Shown: in pieces, positions 16,942 through 24,546 of the stretch
How the letters are laid out: every line of letters begins with the position of its first letter
Position numbering within the stretch: the stretch's first letter is position 1
From: Albimonas sp963816545
Lineage (GTDB): Bacteria > Pseudomonadota > Alphaproteobacteria > Rhodobacterales > Rhodobacteraceae
DNA: 64,000 bases
Assembly: GCA_963816545.1 (NCBI GenBank)
Contig: CAWFLE010000011.1
Span: 24,925 to 88,924 of the forward strand
Direction: 5' to 3'
The notes under the pieces: model-generated
The model's database searches: none
What the model was told of the DNA's origin: nothing
What the model saw: only the letters and a program-made list of their open reading frames with translations
Position numbers and translations under genes: made by a program

Positions 16942-17716
16942 TCAACGCCCCCGGAAGACGGGCTTGCGCTTGTCCATGAAGGCCTGCCGGCCCTCCTTGT
17001 AGTCCTCGCTCTCGAAGCAGGCGCGCACCATCGCGGCGATCCTGTCAAGGTCGCGCTTCTCCGGGTCCATGACGGCGGCGTCGGCGGCCTGCTTGACCGC
17101 CGCGATGGTCAGCGGCGCGCCGCGGGCGATGGACTCGAGATAGGCGGTCGCGGCCGCGTCGAAGCCGTCCACCGGGGCCACCCGGTTCACCAGCCCCATC
17201 GCCAGCGCCTCCTGCGCGTCGTACTGGCGGGCGGTGAAGAAGATCTCCTTGGCGACGGACGGGCCGACGAGGCTCACCAGCCCGCGCACCCCCTCGAACC
17301 CGTAGCCGAGGCCGAGCTTCGCCGCTGGGATCGCGAAGCGCGCATCCTCCGCGGCGAAGCGCAGGTCGCAGTCCAGCGCGGTGGCGAGTCCGCCCCCCAC
17401 GCACCAGCCCCGGATCACGGCCGACCACCGGCTTGGAAATCGACTTCAGCCGCCGCTTGGCCTCTCCCGCCGTCTTCTCGTAGTGCGCCACCTGCTCGGG
17501 GGTGGAGCGGACCTTGTCGAATTCCGAGATGTCGGCGCCCGAGGCGAAGGCCTCGTCGCCGTCGCCGCGCAGGGCCACCACGCGAATCTCCGGGTCGGCC
17601 TCGATCCGGTCCACCAGCCCGGGGATCGACCTCCACATCTCCAGCCCGATGGCGTTGCGGCGCTGGCGGTTGGCGATGACCAGCCAGCCGACGCCGTTCT
17701 CGACGTTCAGGATCAT
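16942..17716 (-). pseudogene. Enoyl-CoA hydratase, single-base frameshift
   Basis: The start MILNVENGVGWLVIANRQRR and the oxyanion-hole segment ASGADISEFDKVRSTPEQVA are typical crotonase features. After SISKPVV the frame changes near 17415, where one extra base is needed to explain VIRGWCVGGGLATALDCDLR, the second oxyanion-hole motif. Coding then runs through PAAKLGLGYGFEGVRGLVSL to the end KRKPVFRGR. The interval is 775 nt, one more than a multiple of three, so the corrected protein would have 257 residues. It would hydrate an unsaturated acyl-CoA made by the neighbouring CoA-transferase. Real mutation or sequence error cannot be told apart here. Confidence 0.85.
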
Positions 17717-17780
17717 GCGACCCGGCGAAAGTTCGGCCTCGGCCTTGGCGGGGGCGTTACATGGCGGTCTCCGTGTGCTG

Positions 17781-18952
17781 TCAGACGATGCCGCGGGCGC
17801 GGAGGTCCGCGATGGCGTCGGGGTCGTAGCCGAGCTCGGCCAGGACTTCGTCGGTATGCTCGCCCGCATCGGGCGAGGCGCGGCGCATCTCGGACCGGGA
17901 GCGGGACATGAGGATCGGCTGGCCCAGCACGGTCTGGCGGCCGAGGCGCGGGTGCTCCACCTCCTGCGTCAGGCCGAGATGCTGCACCTGCGGGTCCTCG
18001 AACACCGCGTCGATGGTGTTGATCGGGCCGCAGGGGATGCCGGCGGCGTTCAGCGTCTCGACCCAGTGGGACGCCGACTTCGCGCGCGAGGATCCGGGCG
18101 ATGATCGGGTTCAGCTCCGCGCGGTGTTTGGTGCGGTCCGTCGCGGTGGCGAAGCGGGGATCGTCCGCAAGGTCCTCGCGCCCGACGAGATCGCAGAAGC
18201 TCCGCCACATGCGCTGGCCGCCGACCGCGATGTTGACGTAACCGTCCGAGGTCTCGAACGCGCCCATCGGCGTCGAGGTGGGGTGATCGTTGCCCGCCTG
18301 CCCGGGCACATGCCTGTCCATCAGCCAGCGCGCCGCCTGGAAGTCCAGCAGCGACACCTGCGCCTGGAGAAGGGAGGACTGAACCCACTGGCCCTGCCCG
18401 GAAACCTCCCGCTCCAGCAGCGCGGTGAGGATGCCGATGAGCGCAGTAGAGCCCGGCGCCGAGATCCGCGACCGGGATGCCGGCGCGCACCGGCCCCTGC
18501 CCCGGCAGGCCGGTCACGGACATCAGCCCGCCCATCCCCTGCGCCACCTGATCGAAGCCGGGCCGGTTCGCATAGGGCCCGTCCTGCCCGAAGCCGGAGA
18601 TCGAGCCGTAGACCAGCCGCGGATTGATCTTCGCCAGCGTCTCGTAGTCGATCCCGAGACGGTTCTTCACGTCCGGGCGGTAGTTCTCCACCAGCACGTC
18701 GGCGCTCTCCACCAGCTTCAGGAGGACGTCGCGGCCGGCGGGCTCCTTCAGATTGAGGGTCAGGCTGCGCTTGTTGCGGTGCAGGTTCTGGAAATCCGAG
18801 TTGTCGCGGGAGGAAAGGCCGGTGTCGTCCTCCGGCGTCTCGACCTTGACGACCTCGGCCCCCCAGTCGGCGAACTGGCGCACCGCCGTCGGGCCCGAGC
18901 GGATGCGGGTCAGGTCGATCACGCGGAAACGGGAGAGCGGGCCGGAATTCAT
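17781..18952 (-). pseudogene. CoA-transferase family III (CaiB/BaiF), two frameshifts
   Basis: The N terminus FRVIDLTRIRSGPTAVRQFA, LADWGAEVVKVETPEDDTG-like region and ENYRPDVKNRLGIDYETLAK are CaiB/BaiF signatures. Frame changes occur near 18440 (after PVADLGAGLYCA) and near 18080. In between lie AARWLMDRHVPGQAGNDHPT and TSDGYVNIAVGGQRMWRSFC. The last part reads FEDPQVQHLGLTQEVEHPRL to the stop at 17781. Family III enzymes move CoA between carboxylic acids; here the acceptor is probably the acid imported by the adjacent ABC system. Its ATG overlaps the stop codon of the upstream ATPase gene by four bases, which indicates one operon. Confidence 0.82.
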
Positions 18953-20047
18953 TGGCGAACCTCGGGCTGTTCGGCGACCGCGGCCGCGACGGGAACGATA
19001 TGGGCGGGGCTGATGGTCAGCCAGACGGGCGCGTCCAGCTCGTGCACCTGGGTGGCGGGGGCGGCGGCGCGCAGCACCAGCTCCCCCTGGCCCAGGGCGA
19101 TGGTGTAGTCCCAGCTTTCGCCCAGATAGCTGCGGCGCAGGATGCGGCCCTGCACCACCACGTCCTCTCCGGGTGGGGGGGCGGAGGCCGCCAGCCGCAC
19201 GTTCTGCGGGCGCAGCGAGGCGGACACCTTCGCCCCCTCCGGCGACGTCGCCAGCCGGTCCGCAGGGGCGGAGAAGGCCGCGAAATGCACCGAGCCGTTG
19301 GCGCGACGCCCCTCCAGCAGGTTCGTGCGCCCGATGAACTCCGCGGCGAAGCGGGTGCGCGGGCGGGCGTAGAGCTCGAACGGCGCGTCCACCTGCTCGA
19401 TATGGCCCTTGTTCACCACGGCGATGCGGTCGGAGATCGACATCGCCTCCGCCTGGTCATGGGTCGACGTAGACGGTGGTGATGCGGAACTCGTCATGCA
19501 GGCGGCGGATCTCCTCGCGCATCTCCTCCCGCAGGTTGGCGTCCAGGTTCGACAGCGGCTCATCGAGCAGCAGCACCTTGGGCTGGACCACGATGGCGCG
19601 CGCGAGCGCCACGCGCTGCTGCTGGCCGCCCGAGAGTTCGTTGGGATACCGCCCGCCCAGATGGCCGAGCTGCACCACCTCCAGGATCCGGTCCACCCGC
19701 TTGCGGATCTCCTCCGCCGGACGGCGCTGCATCCGCAGACCGAAGCTGACATTCTCCGCGACCGTCATGTTGGGCCAGATCGCGTAGCTCTGGAAGATCA
19801 TCGCCATGCCGCGCTTCTCGGGCGGGCGCACGGCGGAGGGGGTGGAGATCTCCTCTCCGTCCAGCAGGATGCGGCCCTCCGTCGGCGCCATGAAGCCCGC
19901 GATCATGCGCAGCGTGGTGGTCTTGCCGCAGCCGGAGGGGCCGAGGAGGGACAGGAACTCCCCCTCCTCCAGCGACAGGGACACCCCCTCCACGGCCTTG
20001 AAGACGCCGAAGGTCTTCCCGAGGCGGTCGAGAACCAGCCGGCTCAT
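18949..20047 (-). pseudogene. Fe3+/polyamine-type ABC importer ATPase, frameshifted
   Basis: The Walker A GPSGCGKTTTLRMIAG, signature LSGGQQQRVALARA and Walker B KVLLLDEPLSNLD are intact. After RITTVYV the reading frame changes at about 19468, where one extra G turns the expected THDQAEAMSISDRIAVVNKG into another frame. The remaining C-terminal TOBE-like part runs PFELYARPRTRFAAEFIGRT to the stop. The interval is one base over a multiple of three, giving 365 residues if corrected. It would energise the permease encoded directly upstream. Restoring one base gives a perfect H-loop, so a sequencing indel is a serious alternative to a real null allele. Confidence 0.85.
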
Positions 20048-20048
20048 G

Positions 20049-21779
20049 TCATCCCCTTCGCAGCATGAAGTCGCGGCCCAGCAGCCGCATCCCGATCCCC
20101 ACCACCAGCGTGGTGACGACCAGCAGCAGCACGCCCATGGCGGCGAGGATCTCGTATTCGCCCTGCTCGCTGAGATCGAGCGTGAGGATCGAGATCACCC
20201 GGCTCTCGGGCCCGGTCAGGAACATCGCGGTCGAAAGCTCCCGCGTGGAGATCACGAAGACCAGGATCCAGACCCCGAGGAGGGATTTCTTCAGAAGCGG
20301 CCCCACCACCATCCGCAACGCGGTCAGGCGGCTGCCGCCATGGATGCGGACGGCCTCCTCCAGCTCGGGATGCAGGCTCCGCACGCCGGACGAGCAGGCG
20401 ACGAAGGCGATGGGCAGAAGCCGCGTGATGAAGGCGATCGTCACCAGCGTCCCGGTTCCGTAAAGCTGGAACGGAGGCCCCGCATAGGCCGCGTAGAAGC
20501 AGATCGCCAGCACGATCCCCGGCACCGCGATCGGCGCCACCGCCAGGAAGGCGAGGATCGAGGCGAAGGGCAGCAGCTTCCGGATCACCAGATAGGCGAC
20601 CATGAACCCCAGCAGCGTGCAGACCGTGGCCGCCGAGAGCGCATAGGTCACGGTGTTACGCATGGCCTCCACCACCGTCTCCTGCTCGAACAGGATGCGG
20701 TTGAAGTTGCCGAAGGTCAGGTTCTCCCATGACGGCGGCTGCGCCCAGGCGCGCGAGAGCGAGGTCAGCAGCAGCATCCCCGCCGGCATCCCCACCGCCA
20801 TCAGCGACACGATGGCTCCATGGGCGAACAGCACCCAGCGCCAGCGCCCCAGCTTCAGCGGCTGGCGCGCGCCGCCCTTGCCGCCGACCGCCACATGGCC
20901 GCCGCGGCTCAGCAGCATCCGCTGGCCGGCGAGCAGCACCACCGTCACCAGCACCAAGGGCACGGAGAACGCCATCGCGGTCTCGATCCGCATGGGATAT
21001 TCGAAGAACACCGTGAGCTGGGTGGTCGCCACGTTGAAGCGCGCCGGAATCGCGATCAGCGCCGGCGTGCCGTAAAGCGCCATCGTCTCCAGGAACACCA
21101 GCATCCCCGCGCCGAGAATTGCGGGCAGCGCCAGCGGCAGCGTGATCAGCCAAGTCGCGCGCAACGGCCCCGCACCGTGGATGGCGGCGGCCTCCTCCAT
21201 TTCCGAGGAGATCAGGTCGAGCGCCGAGGCGGTGAAGATGAAGATCAGCGGGAACACGTTCAGCGCGATCACGAAGGCGAGGCCCCAGAAGCTGAAGATG
21301 TTCACCAGCTCGTCCTCGAGCCCGGTGAGCGAGGTCCACAGCTTGTTGACCCAGCCCGCATTCGGCCCCGCCAGCAGGATCCAGCCGATGGCCCCGAGGA
21401 ACGGCGGCATGATGAAGGCGCCGATCACGCCCAGATACATCGCCCCCCGCCCCGGCATGTCGGTCCGCGACACGCCCCACGCCATCGGCAGCGCCATCAG
21501 CACCGAAAGCCCGACCGTGGCCGAGGCGAGCTGGATCGTGTGCCAGTAGGCCGTCAGGTTCCGCGCGCCGCCCAGCGCGTCGGCGAAGTTCGACAGCGTC
21601 CAGCCGCCGGCCGGATCGCGGAAACTGTCGAGCACCAGCCGCGACATCGGGTTGACGATCAGGATGGCGAGCAGCAGCCCCAGCACGACCCAGAGCCACA
21701 TGAGCGGGTCGCCGAAGCCCGCGCGCCGCTTTCGCGGCGCACGGATGCGGGTCTCGGCCTCAGATGCCGAAAGTGTCAC
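20049..21779 (-). CDS. Fused double permease of Fe3+-type ABC importer
   Basis: This protein of about 576 residues contains two complete binding-protein-dependent permease halves in tandem, as in the FbpB/ThiP group. Each half has about six membrane segments and an EAA loop: EEAAAIHGAGPLRATWLITL in the first half and EEAVRIHGGSRLTALRMVVG in the second. I chose the GTG at 21779, which overlaps the end of the binding-protein gene by about 20 bases; upstream codons would run far into that gene. Its stop is next to the ATPase start, so the three importer genes are translationally linked. The substrate could be Fe3+, but many members carry organic acids or phosphonates. Confidence 0.88.
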   Translation of the reverse strand: MTLSASEAETRIRAPRKRRAGFGDPLMWLWVVLGLLLAILIVNPMSRLVLDSFRDPAGGWTLSNFADALGGARNLTAYWHTIQLASATVGLSVLMALPMAWGVSRTDMPGRGAMYLGVIGAFIMPPFLGAIGWILLAGPNAGWVNKLWTSLTGLEDELVNIFSFWGLAFVIALNVFPLIFIFTASALDLISSEMEEAAAIHGAGPLRATWLITLPLALPAILGAGMLVFLETMALYGTPALIAIPARFNVATTQLTVFFEYPMRIETAMAFSVPLVLVTVVLLAGQRMLLSRGGHVAVGGKGGARQPLKLGRWRWVLFAHGAIVSLMAVGMPAGMLLLTSLSRAWAQPPSWENLTFGNFNRILFEQETVVEAMRNTVTYALSAATVCTLLGFMVAYLVIRKLLPFASILAFLAVAPIAVPGIVLAICFYAAYAGPPFQLYGTGTLVTIAFITRLLPIAFVACSSGVRSLHPELEEAVRIHGGSRLTALRMVVGPLLKKSLLGVWILVFVISTRELSTAMFLTGPESRVISILTLDLSEQGEYEILAAMGVLLLVVTTLVVGIGMRLLGRDFMLRRG

Positions 21780-22800
21780 GGAACTGGTCCCGGACCTCGG
21801 GGATCCCCTCTGCGAGCTGGCCGGAATTGGCGGTGATCGTCTTGATCTCGCCGAAGCGGGCGACGCCGGGCTTGGGATCGACCCCGGGCACAAGCGGAGA
21901 TCCCCACTCGTCGGCGGTGATCGCGGCATTCTCCGGGCCCAGCAGGAACTCCATGAACAGCTTGGCCGCGTTGGGATGCGCCGCGTCCTTCATGATGCCC
22001 GAGGGGGCGATGACCACCACCGTCCCGTCCTCGGGGTAGATGTTGGCGATGGGGTTGCCCTTGGAGCCGCTCATCAGCGAGGTCGTGCCCGGCCCCGCCC
22101 CCACCATCCGCTCGCCCGAGGCGACGGTGGTGACCACGTCGATGATCGACCGACCGATATAGGGATCCATCGTCGCCAGCTTCTCGAAGTACTCCCAGCC
22201 ATAGAGGTCGCGCATCAGCACCACCCAGTTGCCGACATAGCCGGAATAGCCGGGATGCCCGATGGCCACCTGCCCTTCCCATTTCGGGTCGAGCAGCTCC
22301 TGCCAGGTCTTGGGCGCCTCGGCCTCCGTGACCTCGTTGGTGTTGTAGACGATGCAGATGGGACCGGCCGAAGTGACGTGGAAATAGCCGTCGGCGTCGA
22401 TGTCGCGGAAGGTTTCGAACGCCTTGTCCTTGCGCTCCGGCTCATACTGCATCAGCAGGCCGCGCTCCTTGAGGTCCTCGAAATGCGCGATGACGGTGGA
22501 GGCGAACACGTCGCAGTTGTTCACGCCCACCTGGATGTCCTGGTTCAGCCTCTGGAACGCAACCTGCGCGGTGGTGCGAACCACGTTCACCTTCACGCCC
22601 GGATAGGTCTCGCTGAACGCGGCGCCCATGCGCTCCGCCGTCTCGGAGGAGACATGGGCGACATACCAGGTCAGCTCCCCCTCCTCCTTGGCGGCCGCGT
22701 AGAGCTTGGCGATGGCGTCGGCGTCCTGGGCCCGCCCGAGGCGCGGAAGCAGGCTCGCGGCGGCGGTCGCGGCCATGAAGGCGCGGCGATCGATGGTCAT
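21760..22800 (-). CDS. Periplasmic binding protein, Fe3+/organic-acid type
   Basis: The 346-residue protein begins MTIDRRAFMAATAAASLLPR with a twin-arginine-like leader and an ALA-type cleavage region before QDADAIAKLYAAAKEEGELT. It belongs to the family of extracellular binding proteins that includes AfuA/FbpA (WYVAHVSSETAERMGAAFSE, NCDVFASTVIAHFEDLKERG, PICIVYNTNEVTE, PKTWQELLDPKWEGQVAIGH). The paired tyrosines that hold iron in FbpA are not obvious, so an organic anion is an equally good ligand. It is the first gene of the minus-strand catabolic operon and stands divergent from the IclR regulator, which suggests induction by the imported compound. Confidence 0.88.
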   Translation of the reverse strand: MTIDRRAFMAATAAASLLPRLGRAQDADAIAKLYAAAKEEGELTWYVAHVSSETAERMGAAFSETYPGVKVNVVRTTAQVAFQRLNQDIQVGVNNCDVFASTVIAHFEDLKERGLLMQYEPERKDKAFETFRDIDADGYFHVTSAGPICIVYNTNEVTEAEAPKTWQELLDPKWEGQVAIGHPGYSGYVGNWVVLMRDLYGWEYFEKLATMDPYIGRSIIDVVTTVASGERMVGAGPGTTSLMSGSKGNPIANIYPEDGTVVVIAPSGIMKDAAHPNAAKLFMEFLLGPENAAITADEWGSPLVPGVDPKPGVARFGEIKTITANSGQLAEGIPEVRDQFRDTFGI

Positions 22801-22847
22801 CTCTTCCTCCCTTCGCAGCGACGTCGAGGTCGCCGTCTTGACTTTTT

Positions 22848-22864
22848 GTGCCGCTTGACGGCAC
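22848..22864. promoter_or_regulatory. Palindromic operator between IclR gene and catabolic operon
   Basis: A perfect inverted repeat GTGCCG-CTTGA-CGGCAC lies 48 bases upstream of the binding-protein start and 77 bases upstream of the iclR-type start. IclR-family regulators typically bind palindromes of this kind in divergent promoters. A TTGAC-like hexamer just to its left (22838) may be part of a promoter. Binding is inferred. Confidence 0.6.
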
Positions 22865-22940
22865 GTATCATGCCGCAGCACGGAACACGCTAAACGCGGT
22901 TCGCCGCTGGAGCAAGCGTGGAGTCCCGGAGAGACGAAGG

Positions 22941-23684
22941 ATGGACAATGTCCGCAACACGCTCGCGGTGCTGGAGCTGGTCGCCAAGCAGCCCGGCGTC
23001 GGGGTATCCGAGGTTTCTCGCCGGCTGGAACTGCCGAAATCCACCGCGCAGCGCAGCCTCCGCGCCCTCGAATCGAGCGGCTGGGTCAGGCCCGCAGGTC
23101 TTGACGCCAGATCCGGCTGGCGCGCCACGGCGCTGCTCTTCGCCCTGGCGCGGGACGCGGAACCGTTCCCGGGTCTTCGAGAGGCCGCCCTGCCGCACAT
23201 GCGCCGCCTGCGCGAACGGACCGGAGAGACCATCCACCTGATGGCCCCCGACGGCCGTGAAGCCGTGTTGATCGAACGTCTCGACTCCACGCAGCACCTG
23301 CGTACGGTCCGTCAACTCGGAACCCGCTGCCCGCTGCACGTCGCGTCCAACGGAAAGGCGGTGCTGGCGGCCATGAAGACGGCGGAGGTGGAGGCGTATC
23401 TGGCTGGGCCGCTGGCCCCTTGGACATCGCGCAGCCTCACCGACGCCGGCGCGCTGCGGCGCGACATGGCCGAGATCAGGGCGCGCGGCTACGCCATCAG
23501 CCGCGGCGAGCTGGACGACGACGTGAAGGCGGTCGCGGCGGCGATCCTGGACGCGGAGCGCAGCCCGGTGGGCTCGCTCTCGATCTCCTGCCCGGCGACG
23601 CGCCTGCCGGAGGAGCGCATTCCTCAATACGGCCTCATGGTCGCCGAGACCGCGCGCCTCATCCGCGCCGACCTCATGACGTGA
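22941..23684 (+). CDS. IclR-family transcriptional regulator
   Basis: The protein has 247 residues. Residues 1-60 form the winged helix-turn-helix (NTLAVLELVAKQPGVGVSEV, LELPKSTAQRSLRALESSGW). Residues 75-245 form the IclR effector domain with GETIHLMAPDGREAVLIERL, CPLHVASNGKAVLAAM, RARGYAISRGELDDDVKAVA and the closing SLSISCPATRLPEERI. I chose the ATG at 22941 because MDNVRNTLAVLEL matches the usual start; an upstream in-frame ATG would overlap the operator. It stands divergent from the importer/CoA-transferase operon and probably controls it in response to a pathway acid. The region downstream holds only a hydratase relic. Confidence 0.93.
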   Translation: MDNVRNTLAVLELVAKQPGVGVSEVSRRLELPKSTAQRSLRALESSGWVRPAGLDARSGWRATALLFALARDAEPFPGLREAALPHMRRLRERTGETIHLMAPDGREAVLIERLDSTQHLRTVRQLGTRCPLHVASNGKAVLAAMKTAEVEAYLAGPLAPWTSRSLTDAGALRRDMAEIRARGYAISRGELDDDVKAVAAAILDAERSPVGSLSISCPATRLPEERIPQYGLMVAETARLIRADLMT

Positions 23685-23691
23685 TCTTCGT

Positions 23692-24246
23692 CAGCGCCCG
23701 GAGAAGGTCGGCCGTCGTCGCTGCCAAGCCGCGACGCCCTCTTTCAGGTCCTCGCTCCCGAGGCTGACCGCATGGCGCGCGTCCGCGGCGCGCCGGTCGA
23801 AGGCCCCGCGGGAAAGCTCGTCGAGCGCGCGTTTCATCCCAGCGACCGCTGCCGGCGCATCGGCCGCGAGCCGCTCCGCAAGCGTATCGAGGCGACGTCC
23901 AGCGCCTCGACGTCCATCAGCGAGGTGAGGCAACCGATCCGCAGCATGTCCTCCGCGCCGATCGTGCGCGCCGTGAGGAACAGGTCCCTGGCGGCATCCA
24001 CGCCAAGCCGCCGCGCCCAGCGCTCCAGGCCGGCCGATTGGTAGTGCAGCCCCAAGCTCGCCGCAGGATGAACATTTCCATGCCTCTCGCGCCCTCTCGA
24101 ACGTCGCAGCTGAGGGCGAGGTCCGTGAACCCGCCGTAGACGCCGCCGTTCAGACGGCAGATCGTCGGAACGCGCAGGTTTTCGAGTTCGTTCGTCAGAG
24201 CGCCGAAGTCCGGCTTCTCCGAGCCGTCCCCCTCTGGTCTGCTGCC
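23692..24246 (-). pseudogene. Enoyl-CoA hydratase relic, truncated and frameshifted
   Basis: Read on the minus strand, the relic begins abruptly at KPDFGALTNELENLRVPTIC and RLNGGVYGGFTDLALSCDVR (second crotonase motif). It then passes through at least two frame changes: LGLHYQSAGLERWARRLGVD and ARDLFLTARTIGAEDMLRIG, then RLDTLAERLAADAPAAVAGM and the end AAWQRRRPTFSGR. The N-terminal third is missing, cut where an IS256-type end begins at 24249. It differs clearly from the hydratase at 16942-17716. Probably it was once the last gene of a regulator-linked operon. Confidence 0.75.
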
Positions 24247-24248
24247 GG

Positions 24249-24275
24249 GGCTGTGTCCCAGGTGGTGGTGTAGGA
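24249..24275. repeat. Solitary IS256-type terminal repeat
   Basis: These 27 bases, beginning GGCTGTGTCCCAGGTGGTGG, are identical to the right terminal repeat of both intact IS256 copies (minus-strand reading). The DNA beyond it (TCTGAGGTCGCG...) is unrelated to the inside of those copies, and I saw no transposase frame next to it. It marks either a deleted element or a sibling element sharing ends, and it coincides with the truncation point of the hydratase relic. Confidence 0.75.
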
Positions 24276-24546
24276 TCTGAGGTCGCGTTCGCTGCTGGAT
24301 GCGCCGCCTAAACTGGGATAGGTGCGAGGGCCCAGTGAGCGCCGGTTGAGACCCCGCCTGAACGCGACTGACCGAGCGCCGCCCGAGCCTCCGCCCATAT
24401 GCACTCCACTAGCTCGCCGGCAGGCTTGACTCTGGAGAGAAACTTCTTCGCTCCGCAGAACTTTCATGACAAGGAGCGCGAATGCGCCGTCAGGTTGCGC
24501 GCGCCTCTTGCGACGATGCCTGCCGGTTGGGCCGCGTTTCCATGCA

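Noticed and set aside
20049..22800. Confident assignment as a ferric iron transporter
   Set aside because: The iron-binding tyrosine pair was not evident and the operon continues with CoA-pathway enzymes; the substrate is left open.
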